Source: Planctomycetota bacterium (lineage in GTDB: Bacteria; Planctomycetota; Phycisphaerae; Phycisphaerales; UBA1924). From it: DNA of 64,000 nucleotides. Positions 47,523-56,106 of the stretch are shown piece after piece. The notes beneath the pieces are model-generated. The model did no database searches. It worked only from the letters and a program-made list of their open reading frames with translations, and was not told the origin of the DNA. How positions within the stretch are numbered: the stretch's first letter is position 1; each line of letters begins with the position of its first letter. A program made the position numbers and the translations under genes. The stretch lies in NCBI GenBank assembly GCA_018242605.1, contig JAFEBP010000013.1, positions 105,641 through 169,640 on the forward strand, in the 5' to 3' direction.

Positions 47523-48587
47523 ATGTCCGCGACTTCCCAGCGCACAGTTCTTGCCGCCCGCCTTCTAATTCTGTCGTCGCTCGCTCTCATCACGGCGTGC
47601 CGCGATTCACCTACCGCGGGAAAGGGGCAGCCCACCGGCCGAGCGCCGGCCCATTCCCAGCTCGTGTCCCCGGCAGACCTGAAACTCCCCGCCGGTTACA
47701 CCGCCCCGCACATGGTCAGCCGACGACTGGTGCGGGTTCCCGATCCCTCGCGCGCCGATCGGTCGGGTTGGCTCTGGGTGACCTCGACCGAAGCCAACGG
47801 CACGGTGGTGATGAAATCGGCGCGCACGGCCAACGAGCCGCGAGCGGCGGTGATCCGCTTCGCAGACCGGAACGCGAACGTGGTGTTCGAGCAGTTCGAG
47901 GTGACTCTGAACGCTTCCGGCGCTCTGCCCTGGATCGAGTGGTACCCGGTGGCCATCACAGACCCGCCCGTCGCGAAAGAAGGAGTCACCCAAGTGCGGT
48001 GGGGTGACCACGACGAATGGAAACTGGTAAAGGTCCAATCGGCCGAGGCGACGCTCGCCAAGTGCGCTGGCTGCCCCAAGGCCGGCGATTCCACGTGGGC
48101 GCTGGATTCCAACGGCATCGCGTTCGACATCGGCACGATGGCCCGCGGCGGCGGCACGCCCAACGTGTACCGCGTGCTCCGATCAGCCGCCGCCGATGGC
48201 ACGCTCGAACGGCTCTGGTTGGACGGCGCCGACAGACCCATCCTGAGTTGCATGGCGACGTCGGCGCCGACAGTTCGCAACTGCGAAGGCGATTTCTGCG
48301 ACGCGTGGGGACAGGAGTTGATCGCCGACGAGAACGTCAGCGTCTTCGGAAGCGCCGAAACCTGGAGCGAGCCTCGCAGCATCGGCATGTCAGACCTCTC
48401 GCTCGAAAGCCTGCCGACCGGCGGCGCCTGTGAATGCGAAGGGCAGGACTGCAAGTACCATAACGAGCCGGGCATCTGCCACTGCCAGAACAACCCCAAG
48501 CTCGGCACGTGCATCTGTTACTGCGGCCCCAAAGTCAGGCGCGGTGGTAGTGGGGGTGCGGGTGCGGGTGGAGGCGCTGCCCGCTGA
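47523..48587 (+). CDS. Cys-rich lipoprotein, second of a tandem pair
   Basis: Encodes 354 residues from the ATG at 47523, 50 bases after the previous stop. A clear lipobox (SLALITAC) places the lipidated Cys at about residue 26. The domain is paralogous to the one before: WIEWYP, CAGCP, LDSNGIAFDIG and VYRVL match WQEWYF, CGECP, TDTAGIRTNIG and VYRVL. Near the C-terminus is the eight-Cys pattern CxC-x4-C-x8-CxC-x8-CxCxC, then a Gly/Ala-rich end with two Arg. It is exported and lipid-anchored. The family is not recognised. Convergent pfp ends 24 bases downstream. Confidence 0.77.
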   Translation: MSATSQRTVLAARLLILSSLALITACRDSPTAGKGQPTGRAPAHSQLVSPADLKLPAGYTAPHMVSRRLVRVPDPSRADRSGWLWVTSTEANGTVVMKSARTANEPRAAVIRFADRNANVVFEQFEVTLNASGALPWIEWYPVAITDPPVAKEGVTQVRWGDHDEWKLVKVQSAEATLAKCAGCPKAGDSTWALDSNGIAFDIGTMARGGGTPNVYRVLRSAAADGTLERLWLDGADRPILSCMATSAPTVRNCEGDFCDAWGQELIADENVSVFGSAETWSEPRSIGMSDLSLESLPTGGACECEGQDCKYHNEPGICHCQNNPKLGTCICYCGPKVRRGGSGGAGAGGGAAR

Positions 48588-48611
48588 TCTGCGCATCGGT
48601 TGTCCCGCCCA

Positions 48612-49889
48612 TCACAGCCGCTCAAACCCCGGCAGTTCGCCCACCAGCGGCAGGCAGTACTCGATGAACTTCTTGCTCACGTTGTTGTGCCCCGCCAGGA
48701 ACGACGCGGGCATGTGCCGCGTCTTGGCCGCCACCGCCGACAGTTCCACACGCCGGTAATCGCTCGTGTACGCCTCGCCCTCGCGCTCGCCCATGTACGC
48801 CGCGCTGCCGCTGCCGGTCCGCACGATCGCCACGCTCCCGTCCCCGTGCCCCTGCATCGCCAGCATCGCCGCGAACCGGCCCGACCGCCGCGCCTCGATC
48901 CGGTCGATGATGCTCGCATCCGGCCAGCACCGCTGCACGTAGCCGAACGTGTCCGCACGCACCCGCGGCGGCTTTCCGCCCGCCGGCGTCAGCGCCTCCT
49001 TCAGGTGATCGCCCAGCTGGTCGCCCAGCGCGCCGCTGCCCGAGAGCTGCACGTTGCCGTGCGAGTCCACCTGCGCGTTCTTGATCAGCTTCGCGCCGAT
49101 CGGCTTGCCCTCGCGATCCGAGATGCCCTCGCTCACCACGATGTGGCAGCGCCCCTTCACGCTGTAGATCGACTCGACGTCCGCCACGAACCTGTCAAGG
49201 TCAAAGGGCACCTCGGGGCAGTAGATCAGCTGCGGGCCGTCGGTCGTGGGTTGAGGAATCTCGTCAAACTCGCGGTCCCGCCGCCGCGCCAGCGCGCTCG
49301 CGGCGGTCAGGAACCCCGCGTGCCGCCCCATCACCACGTTAATCTTGATGCCCGGCAGCGAGATGTTGTCCATGAAGTCCGCCATGCAGGCCATGGCCAC
49401 GAACCGGGCCGCGCTGGGGAATCCCGGCGTGTGGTCGTTCTCCAGCAGATCGTTGTCCACCGTCTTGGGCACGTGGAAGCAGCGCAGGTCGTAGTTGCTC
49501 CGCACCGCCATCTCGCGCACGATGCGGCAGGTGTCGCTGCTGTCGTTGCCGCCGATGTAGAAGAAGTACCGCGCCTCCTGCTTGCGGCACGCTTCCAGGA
49601 TCCGCTCGCAGTACGCGCTGTCCGGCTTGTCGCGCGTGCTGCCCAGCCCCGCCGAAGGGGTCATCGCCAGGCGGTCCAGCCGGTCCTGGTCCGTGTTCGT
49701 GAGGTCGATCAGGTCGCCCTTGGTGAGCCCCTTCACGCCGTGACGCATCCCCAGCACGCGGCCCACGATCCCCGCCGAGACAAGCCCCAGGCGCAGACCT
49801 TCCACCACCCCGACCAGGGACTGATTGATGACGGCCGTCGGGCCGCCCGACTGACCGATGACAGCATTTCCGCGGATGAGTTCAGGCAT
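48612..49889 (-). CDS. pfp: 6-phosphofructokinase, pyrophosphate-dependent type
   Basis: Encodes 425 residues from the ATG at 49889, which has GGAG nearby. Motifs are VIGQSGGPTAVINQS (N-terminal phosphate loop), FYIGGNDSSDT, PKTVDNDL (catalytic Asp in TVDND) and MGRHAGFLTAA. GGND in place of the GGDG of ATP-dependent enzymes is the hallmark of PPi-using phosphofructokinases, so the donor is probably PPi; this is inference from the motif. The enzyme interconverts fructose 6-phosphate and fructose 1,6-bisphosphate. It is divergent from the isocitrate dehydrogenase gene with 280 bases between starts. Confidence 0.88.
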   Translation of the reverse strand: MPELIRGNAVIGQSGGPTAVINQSLVGVVEGLRLGLVSAGIVGRVLGMRHGVKGLTKGDLIDLTNTDQDRLDRLAMTPSAGLGSTRDKPDSAYCERILEACRKQEARYFFYIGGNDSSDTCRIVREMAVRSNYDLRCFHVPKTVDNDLLENDHTPGFPSAARFVAMACMADFMDNISLPGIKINVVMGRHAGFLTAASALARRRDREFDEIPQPTTDGPQLIYCPEVPFDLDRFVADVESIYSVKGRCHIVVSEGISDREGKPIGAKLIKNAQVDSHGNVQLSGSGALGDQLGDHLKEALTPAGGKPPRVRADTFGYVQRCWPDASIIDRIEARRSGRFAAMLAMQGHGDGSVAIVRTGSGSAAYMGEREGEAYTSDYRRVELSAVAAKTRHMPASFLAGHNNVSKKFIEYCLPLVGELPGFERL

Positions 49890-50169
49890 GGACAGGCTCC
49901 AAAAGGGGTGTGAAGAGTGGGGAGAAAGTGTAAGCGAACCGACCGCGCCGATGCGTCGAAAAGGCCGTAAACTCCCACAGAATTCACTGGTTTTGCACCA
50001 CCACCTCCCCTGCAAGGCCGATAGCAGCCCCCTCTCGCCATTGCGCGCGCCGATGAAACCGTTTCATGACGCGGCGCCGATGCCAGCGACCGATCCGAGC
50101 GCCCAGACTCCCTACCCTCCCCTCCCCCGTCGGAAACCAGAGAACGGCAACCAACAGGAGATACCCCTC

Positions 50170-51669
50170 ATGCACCGTGTGTACATCGCGCTCGCCCCGG
50201 GAGACGGAATCGGCCCCGAGATCATGGACGCTTCGCTCGCGCTCTTCAAAGCCGCGGGAGTGGGGGACCACGCCGAGTTCGTCCCCGTGGACATGGGCAA
50301 GAGCGTCTTCGACACCGGCAACACCAAGGGGATCACCGACGAGGCCGTCCGCACCGTCGAGGACTGCGGCGTGCTCTTCAAGGGCCCGATGGAGACGCCC
50401 AAGGGCGGCGGCGGCAAGTCGATCAACGTCACCCTGCGCAAGCTTTTCAGCACGTACGCGAACTTCCGCGTCTTTAAGTCGCTGCCCGGCGTGCAGACGG
50501 TCTACAGCAAGGCCGGCATCCACCTGGACTTCTCCATCGTCCGCGAGAACATCGAGGACACCTACGGCGGCGTCGAGCACCGGCTCAGCAACGACATGAT
50601 CCAGTGCAAGCGCCTCATCTCCGCGCCCGGCTGCGATCAGGTCCACCGGTTCGCCTTCCAGACCGCCCGCCAGCTCGGGCTCAAGAAGGTCTTCTGCGGC
50701 CACAAGGCCAACATCATGAAGATGACCGACGGTCTCTTCCTGGACCGCTTCAAGTTCGCCGCCAAGGACTTCCCGGAGATCGAAACCGGCGACGTCATCG
50801 TCGACGCGCTGTGCATGAACCTGGTCATCAAGCCTCAGCAGTACCAGATGATCGTCCTGCCCAACCTGCAGGGCGACATCGTGAGCGACCTGGCCGCGGG
50901 CCTGGTCGGCGGCCTGGGCTTCGCCCCCTCGGCCAACATCGGCAAGCACATCTCGATCTTCGAGGCCGTCCACGGCACCGCCCCCGACATCGCCGGCAAG
51001 GGCGTCGCCAACCCCACGAGCCTCATCCTCTCGGGCATCATGATGCTCCGGCACATCGGCCTGCTCAAGCACGCCGCGGTCGTCGAGAACGCCCTGTTCG
51101 CCGCCCTCGAGACCGGCCTGCACACCGGCGATTTCGGCGACCCCTCACTTCCGGGCTACAAGAAAGAACCCGCCACCACCAAGCAGTTCGTGCAGGGCAT
51201 CATCGACAAGCTCGGCGAGAAGCCCAAGACCGTCCCCGCCACGCCCGTGCCCGAGCAGTCCACCCCCACGCTCAACCACGCCCCGCGCCCCAGCTCGCAG
51301 CAAGTCATCCGCACCTTCGTCAACATCATGAGTCACGTCGCGGGCTGCGACGTCTACCTCGATTCCCCGCTGGCCCCCGTCGCCCTCGCCCACGAGATGC
51401 AGCAGGCCGCGCAGGACACCCCCTTCAAACTCACCCTCATCTCCAACCGCGGCACGCAGGTCTGGCCCGGCGGCAGCGTCTACACCGAGTGCGTCGATTA
51501 CTACCGCGTCCGCTTCGAACTCAAGGACGGCATCCTCCCCGGCAGCATCGGCCAGAGCCGCGCCATCGCATTGCTCGACAAGATCGCCGAGAAGTTCATC
51601 GTCTGCTCCTACGAACTCCTCCGCACCTTCGACGGCGTCCGCGGCTACTCCATGGCCCAAGGCCAGTAA
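50170..51669 (+). CDS. icd: Isocitrate dehydrogenase, long Thermus-like type
   Basis: Encodes 499 residues from the ATG at 50170, behind CAGGAGATACCCCTC. Residues 1-340 are the isocitrate/isopropylmalate dehydrogenase domain: ALAPGDGIGPEIMDAS, KGPMETPKGGGGKSINVTLRK, IVRENIEDTYGGVEH, the metal-binding Asp in NLQGDIVSDLAAGLVGG and the coenzyme loop EAVHGTAPDIAGKGVANPTS. A C-terminal extension of about 140 residues after residue 350 is as in the Thermus-type enzyme. The enzyme makes 2-oxoglutarate in the TCA cycle. NADP rather than NAD use is probable for this type but is not settled by the motifs I can read. Confidence 0.9.
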   Translation: MHRVYIALAPGDGIGPEIMDASLALFKAAGVGDHAEFVPVDMGKSVFDTGNTKGITDEAVRTVEDCGVLFKGPMETPKGGGGKSINVTLRKLFSTYANFRVFKSLPGVQTVYSKAGIHLDFSIVRENIEDTYGGVEHRLSNDMIQCKRLISAPGCDQVHRFAFQTARQLGLKKVFCGHKANIMKMTDGLFLDRFKFAAKDFPEIETGDVIVDALCMNLVIKPQQYQMIVLPNLQGDIVSDLAAGLVGGLGFAPSANIGKHISIFEAVHGTAPDIAGKGVANPTSLILSGIMMLRHIGLLKHAAVVENALFAALETGLHTGDFGDPSLPGYKKEPATTKQFVQGIIDKLGEKPKTVPATPVPEQSTPTLNHAPRPSSQQVIRTFVNIMSHVAGCDVYLDSPLAPVALAHEMQQAAQDTPFKLTLISNRGTQVWPGGSVYTECVDYYRVRFELKDGILPGSIGQSRAIALLDKIAEKFIVCSYELLRTFDGVRGYSMAQGQ

Positions 51670-51726
51670 CGTAGTTTGGGCGTCCCGCCCATCTTCGTTC
51701 TCCACGTAGCTTGGGCGTCCCGCCCA
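51670..51726 (+). repeat. Two tandem copies of a short hairpin repeat
   Basis: CGTAG(T/C)TTGGGCGTCCCGCCCA occurs at 51670-51691 and 51705-51726. Each forms a perfect six-base stem TGGGCG/CGCCCA around loop TCC. A variant with compensating changes lies at 60888-60910. The copies are intergenic, between icd and the MNT gene. Confidence 0.75.
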
Positions 51727-51788
51727 CGGACGCCCCACGCCCACTCCGCGCCCGCCGCAACGCTCACGGCGATACGATTCTTGCTGCA

Positions 51789-52091
51789 ATGATCGTCAAC
51801 GGCGTCAACTTCCCCGAAGACAAACTGCGCGAGTTCTGCGATCGCCACGGCGTCGCCCGGCTCTCGCTCTTCGGCAGCATCCTGCGCCCGGACTTCCGCC
51901 CCGACAGCGATGTCGACATCCTCGTTGAGTTCGCGTCCGGAAAGACGCCCGGCATGGTCGGCTTCGGCGGAATGATCCTTGAACTCAGCTCCCTGCTGGG
52001 CCGCACCGTCGACCTGCGCACCCCCTTTGATCTCTCGCGGCATTTCCGGCCGGATGTCCTGCGCGGAGCCAAGCTGCTTCATGCCGCATGA
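51789..52091 (+). CDS. MNT-type minimal nucleotidyltransferase (antitoxin-like)
   Basis: Encodes 100 residues. The ATG at 51789 is chosen because the conserved fold begins there; the open frame from 51711 covers the hairpin repeat. The motif LFGSILRPDFRPDSDVDILV is the GSxxR...SDVD signature of MNT nucleotidyltransferases, with both Asp of the DxD pair present; a later Asp (TVDLRTP) may be the third acid. In intact MNT/HEPN modules this protein neutralises or AMPylates a HEPN RNase encoded next to it. Here the partner gene, overlapping the end of this one, is truncated, so the module is probably inactive as a toxin-antitoxin system. Confidence 0.82.
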   Translation: MIVNGVNFPEDKLREFCDRHGVARLSLFGSILRPDFRPDSDVDILVEFASGKTPGMVGFGGMILELSSLLGRTVDLRTPFDLSRHFRPDVLRGAKLLHAA

Positions 52092-52266
52092 CCGCCGACG
52101 ATCTCCGATCGACGACCGCGTCCTTTTTGAGCACATGCTCCAGGCGGTAAGAAAATGCTCAGCGATGCCGGGCTTTCGAAAGACCCGATTGCACCTTCGC
52201 GTATCGCCACAAAACCGCCGAAAGCGATGCTGGACCCAACTGAAAGACCTCACTGGGTCATTCTGA
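52081..52266 (+). pseudogene. Remnant of a HEPN-domain toxin gene
   Basis: The frame opens at ATG 52081, overlapping the last 11 bases of the MNT gene. It encodes 61 residues beginning MPHDRRRSPIDDRVLFEHML, the usual N-terminal helix of HEPN proteins paired with MNT antitoxins. After about residue 30 the sequence no longer resembles HEPN: no central acidic helix and no RxxxxH RNase motif follow before the stop at 52266. Its end overlaps the end of the convergent gene at 52250. A disrupted partner is the simplest reading. Alternatively the overlap codes for nothing and the HEPN likeness is chance. Confidence 0.4.
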
Positions 52267-53233
52267 TTTCTAAAGGATCGCTGGTTCGTTCATTGGCGAT
52301 GACCCGGAAATTAACAACTTGGACATTGTGGACGGTTTCACGCCAAGCCTCTTTCGAAAGACATATCGCTTGAAGCGGCTGATTCGCTTCCCATCGAGCT
52401 CGGTAGAAAAGATTGATAAATCTTTCACCGCTCTTGCCCGTGAGCCCGACAACAACAATGACTCCAGTCAGTGGTTGGCCAGAGGCATTCGTCATTGTGA
52501 GCGTGTCGTTGGCAACTTTACCGAATTCACGTGCTTCCTGAAAAGCTGCCTGGAGAGGCAGCGCACCAGTAGCTGGTGCTTTGATCTCCATGAGATATTC
52601 CGCGAGGCGATAGCGACACGACACGATGCGGGAGTGCACTTTGCTGATTTTCTCATCGGTTTCGCTGAGCTTGCTGGTTTCGATTCCAACACCGATGATG
52701 CCCAGTGTGAAGGCGGTCCCATCATTCTCGATGCCTCCGCGCCACGCATCTAGACCAGCCCGCAGAAGCGCTTGCGAACTCGGTGCTGTCTTGAGGATCG
52801 TGTGCAGTTCGTTGAAGGCATCGCCGGCTTCAGTTGCAATTGGCGCCAGTTCGCCACCGCGATCCGCTATTGCCTTTGCCCGACTGACCCCGTCCATAAT
52901 TGCGGCAAAGAGTTCCGCCTCGCTAACCCGCGCGCCCAGTTCATTCTCACCGATAAGCGGCGCGGCGACCAACTCCGAGAGTTCATTGATCTCCGCACGA
53001 GATGGCCTACCCACAACGGGCGCGGCGGGTTCCTGTGCGGAGCTGTGGTTAATGAGATTCGGAACGGTTCTGGATGCACCATCCGACGCCGCACTCTCTC
53101 TCGCCGCGATTCGCCAACCCAAGCGCATTCCGATGCCAATCAACACTACCGCCGCGATAACAAGGCCCAAACCGCCAAGCAACCATGTAACCCAAGAAAA
53201 CCGATTCGATACAACACCTTGCGATTTTTCCAT
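52250..53233 (-). CDS. Single-pass membrane protein of unknown function
   Basis: Encodes 327 residues. The ATG at 53233 has TTAGGAG nearby. Residues 14-36 are one transmembrane helix (FSWVTWLLGGLGLVIAAVVLIGIG) with the rest outside by the positive-inside rule. The following 280 residues are mostly helical to about 190, then beta-rich. I do not recognise a domain. The base composition is noticeably lower in GC than in the neighbouring genes, and the flanks include the broken toxin-antitoxin module, so arrival by horizontal transfer is possible. Confidence 0.6.
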   Translation of the reverse strand: MEKSQGVVSNRFSWVTWLLGGLGLVIAAVVLIGIGMRLGWRIAARESAASDGASRTVPNLINHSSAQEPAAPVVGRPSRAEINELSELVAAPLIGENELGARVSEAELFAAIMDGVSRAKAIADRGGELAPIATEAGDAFNELHTILKTAPSSQALLRAGLDAWRGGIENDGTAFTLGIIGVGIETSKLSETDEKISKVHSRIVSCRYRLAEYLMEIKAPATGALPLQAAFQEAREFGKVANDTLTMTNASGQPLTGVIVVVGLTGKSGERFINLFYRARWEANQPLQAICLSKEAWRETVHNVQVVNFRVIANERTSDPLEIRMTQ

Positions 53234-53345
53234 GACCCCATACTCCTAAGCCAGAGAGCGCACTGTGCGGCCCCTCAAGTTGTTCAACAATATTTCCTAC
53301 CCTTCCGTTCAACTTAGTTTAGATAGTACACGAGAATTAATACCC

Positions 53346-54392
53346 TCACCGCGGCCGCATCCTCGGATCCGTGAACGCCCCCTCCGCCTTCCCCTTCACC
53401 GCGTACAGCCAGTCGCTCACATCCGTCTGCGCAAACTCCACGATCTGCCCCTCGCGCAGCTCCCTCGCCACGACCGGCCGATTCAGCAGCTTGCCGCGCA
53501 GCGTCTCGCCCTTGATCGACTCAAGCTGCACCCACATGTGCTCGGCCTTGCCCGCTCTCTCGAACTTGGCCTTCACCAGGAACCCGCCGTTGCCCTGGCT
53601 CGTCCGCCACACCTCCACGAACTCCGGCCACCGCGTCCGCGCGGTCTTGATCGCCTCGTTCATCGCGCCGTCATCCGGCCGCACCATCTCCACGATGCGG
53701 TCCAGGAAGAACTTCAGCGTCTCGCCGGTGCGCATCGCCGCCTTGAGTTCATCGCTGGGCGTCAGGTACGTGTCGAGCGCCACCGGCAGCACCGCGATGC
53801 ACGTGTCATCGATCAGCTCGCACGCGATCTTGCCCAGCATGGCATACGCCTCCTCGGGGTTCAGATCCGTGCCGCCCACGAAGTCCACCGACACGAACCC
53901 CTTGTGCGCCCTGAACGCCGCCCGCGCCGCCGGGTCCGCGATCTCCGCCGCGTGCTGCTCGATCCCCGCCGGCGGCACGTACGTCACTCTCGCCACGTTG
54001 AACATCACCATGCGATCCTTCAGTTCCGCCATGTAGCAGTGGATCAACTCGGTCTTTGGGCCCATCTCCAGCCCCTTAGCCGCCTCCTCACCCATCACCT
54101 TCGCGAGCGCCCGCCGCGCCGTCTCGATATCCAGTTCCGCCGGCCGGTCCAGCAGCAGCGTCACCGCCAGCGGCACACCCTCCTCTTGATCGCCCTGCTC
54201 TCCCTTCGCCTGGCCGCGGCCCTCCTTCGCCGGCGCACCGGGCGCCGCGCCGCCCCCGGGGCGGCCCGGCGCACCCGCCGACTCCCGACCCGCGGGCTTC
54301 GCCGGAGCTTCGCCCCGACCCGAGTCCCCACACCCTCCCAACAGCGCAACAACAACCAGCCCCACCATCGACGCCACGTGTTTGACAATCAC
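53346..54392 (-). CDS. Lipoprotein with C-terminal DUF2314-like domain
   Basis: Encodes 348 residues. The signal peptide ends in the lipobox ALLGGC, so the protein is lipid-anchored. A Gly/Pro/Ala/Glu-rich linker occupies about 25-75. Residues 75-245 are mixed alpha/beta and unknown. The C-terminal 80 residues (GGFLVKAKFERAGKAEHMWV ... EGQIVEFAQTDVSDWLY) match the DUF2314 pattern. DUF2314 has no established activity. It is divergent from the ExbB gene with 89 bases between. Confidence 0.77.
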   Translation of the reverse strand: MIVKHVASMVGLVVVALLGGCGDSGRGEAPAKPAGRESAGAPGRPGGGAAPGAPAKEGRGQAKGEQGDQEEGVPLAVTLLLDRPAELDIETARRALAKVMGEEAAKGLEMGPKTELIHCYMAELKDRMVMFNVARVTYVPPAGIEQHAAEIADPAARAAFRAHKGFVSVDFVGGTDLNPEEAYAMLGKIACELIDDTCIAVLPVALDTYLTPSDELKAAMRTGETLKFFLDRIVEMVRPDDGAMNEAIKTARTRWPEFVEVWRTSQGNGGFLVKAKFERAGKAEHMWVQLESIKGETLRGKLLNRPVVARELREGQIVEFAQTDVSDWLYAVKGKAEGAFTDPRMRPR

Positions 54393-54481
54393 TCCATTGC
54401 CCTTTCCGCAATGGGCCGCAACAGGCCCGCCCGCTCGAAATCACCCTGCAAACGCAACTCTCTCCCCTACCATCCGCCCTC

Positions 54482-55168
54482 ATGATATCGACGCTCGCCG
54501 AATCCGCCAACGGCCTCTGGCCCCTCTTCGTCCAGTCTTTCGACGCCTTCACCGTGCTCCTCCTCGCCGGCTCGGTCTTCGGCATCGCCCTGGTCTTCGT
54601 CTGCATCTTTGAAGTGCGCGAGAAGAACATCCTCCCCGCCGCGAACGTCAACCGTTTCCGCGACCTCGCCCGCGCCGGCCGCTGGGAAGACCTCTCCGAC
54701 GCCGTCCGCGAAGATTCCTCCTTCGTCGCCATCGTCATCCGCCCCGCCCTGAGCCAGGCCGGCAAGGACCGCACCGCCATCCGCGAAGCCGCCGAACTCG
54801 CCGCCAGCGAAGAGTCCGCCCGCTGGTTCCGCAAGATCGACATGCTCAGCGTCATCGGCAACCTCGGGCCCCTGGTGGGCCTGGCCGGCACCGTCTGGGG
54901 CATGATCCTGGCCTTCACCTCCCTGGGCAACACCGGCGGCCAGGCCGGCCCCGCCGACCTCTCCCTGGGCATCAGCAAGGCCCTCTTCCACACCCTGCTG
55001 GGACTCTGCCTGGCCATCCCCTGCCTGCTCGCCTACGGCATCTACCGCAACCGCATCGACCGCCTCTGCACCCGCGGCACCGTCCTCTCCTCTGAAATCG
55101 TCGAGCACATCCCCGCCGCCGAAGACGCCCCCCGCGAACTGCCCCGCGCATCCGCCGTCCGCGCCTAA
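54482..55168 (+). CDS. exbB: MotA/TolQ/ExbB proton-channel protein
   Basis: Encodes 228 residues. Three membrane segments are seen: FTVLLLAGSVFGIALVFVCIF, one at LGPLVGLAGTVWGMILAF and one at LFHTLLGLCLAIPCLLAYGI. The middle one is the family core GLxGTVxGM with FTSLG. With ExbD it forms a proton-driven energiser for TonB-dependent or Tol-like envelope work. Two ExbD genes follow. No TonB or receptor gene is in the window. Confidence 0.92.
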   Translation: MISTLAESANGLWPLFVQSFDAFTVLLLAGSVFGIALVFVCIFEVREKNILPAANVNRFRDLARAGRWEDLSDAVREDSSFVAIVIRPALSQAGKDRTAIREAAELAASEESARWFRKIDMLSVIGNLGPLVGLAGTVWGMILAFTSLGNTGGQAGPADLSLGISKALFHTLLGLCLAIPCLLAYGIYRNRIDRLCTRGTVLSSEIVEHIPAAEDAPRELPRASAVRA

Positions 55169-55220
55169 CACAAACCCACTCTCTACTTCATTTCCCCATT
55201 TCCCTATTTCCCAATTTGCT

Positions 55221-55649
55221 GTGCGCCTCCGCCCTCACCATCACCCCCCCGCCGGCAAGATCAACGTCACGCCCCTCATCGACGTGGTGATGGTGCTCAT
55301 CGTCTTCTATCTCATCGTCGGAAAGCTCGCCGCCGATGCCCGCGCCAAGGTGCAGCTCCCCGGCGCCCGCGTCGGCGTCACCGACAACGCCGCCGCCGAT
55401 CTCACTATCACCCTCCAGGCCGATCCCAACAGCTCCGTCATCTTCGTGGGTGACGAACGCTGCACCATCGCCGACCTCCCCGCCATCCTCCGCGCCCGCG
55501 GCATCAACCAGCCCGGCCGCTCCGTCCAGCTCCGCGCCGACAAAGCCCTGGATTACAGCAAGGTCTCCCCCATCATCGCCGCCTGCCGCGAGGCCGGCGT
55601 CCCCAGCCTCAAGCTCATCGCCCAGCGCGAAGACCCGGGGGCCCGGTGA
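55221..55649 (+). CDS. exbD: ExbD/TolR-type protein, first copy
   Basis: Encodes 142 residues from a GTG at 55221, 52 bases after exbB. The conserved segment INVTPLIDVVMVLIVFYLIV carries the membrane helix with the Asp essential in this family (LIDV). A periplasmic domain of about 100 residues follows. It works as part of the ExbB-ExbD proton channel. The second ExbD overlaps its stop codon (GTGA). Confidence 0.9.
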   Translation: MRLRPHHHPPAGKINVTPLIDVVMVLIVFYLIVGKLAADARAKVQLPGARVGVTDNAAADLTITLQADPNSSVIFVGDERCTIADLPAILRARGINQPGRSVQLRADKALDYSKVSPIIAACREAGVPSLKLIAQREDPGAR

Positions 55650-56086
55650 AGCACTACTTCCGCAACCGCAGCGCCCGTGCCGTGCACGAGCAGCACGCCG
55701 GCCCCAACATGACGCCCATGGTCGACGTCGTCATGGTCATCCTCATCTTCTTCATGGCCAGCGCCGCCATCCTGGGCCCCGAGTGGTTCCTCAAGTCCGC
55801 TCTGCCGGTGGTGGGGGGCTCCGCCGCCGCGTCCAAGACCACCCGCATCAAGATCACCGTCGCCCGCGGCCCCGACGCCACGCCACTCATCACCATCACC
55901 GCCGGCGACGCGCCCCCCAAAGAGTCCTCGCTCAGCGGACTGGCCGCGATCCTCGCCGCGCTCCCCGACAAGTCCAACGCCATCGCGCTCGTCTCCCCCT
56001 CCGCCGATGTCCCCTACGACTGGGTCGTCCGCGTGCACGAAGCCTGCGCGCAGGCCGGCATCGCCCGCGTGGGCCTCGCCGAGTAA
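55646..56086 (+). CDS. exbD: ExbD/TolR-type protein, second copy
   Basis: Encodes 146 residues from a GTG at 55646 that overlaps the previous stop by four bases, so the two are translationally coupled. The motif NMTPMVDVVMVILIFFMASAA has the membrane Asp in VDVV. A short periplasmic domain follows. Two different ExbD subunits with one ExbB are common in planctomycetes and may form a mixed dimer. Confidence 0.9.
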   Translation: MKHYFRNRSARAVHEQHAGPNMTPMVDVVMVILIFFMASAAILGPEWFLKSALPVVGGSAAASKTTRIKITVARGPDATPLITITAGDAPPKESSLSGLAAILAALPDKSNAIALVSPSADVPYDWVVRVHEACAQAGIARVGLAE

Positions 56087-56106
56087 CTCAGCAACTCTGC
56101 ATCACG

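Noticed and set aside
48612..49889. Loss of the Mg-binding Asp in phosphofructokinase (GGND instead of GGDG)
   Set aside because: GGND with SSDT is a known variant of PPi-type enzymes, not a broken site.
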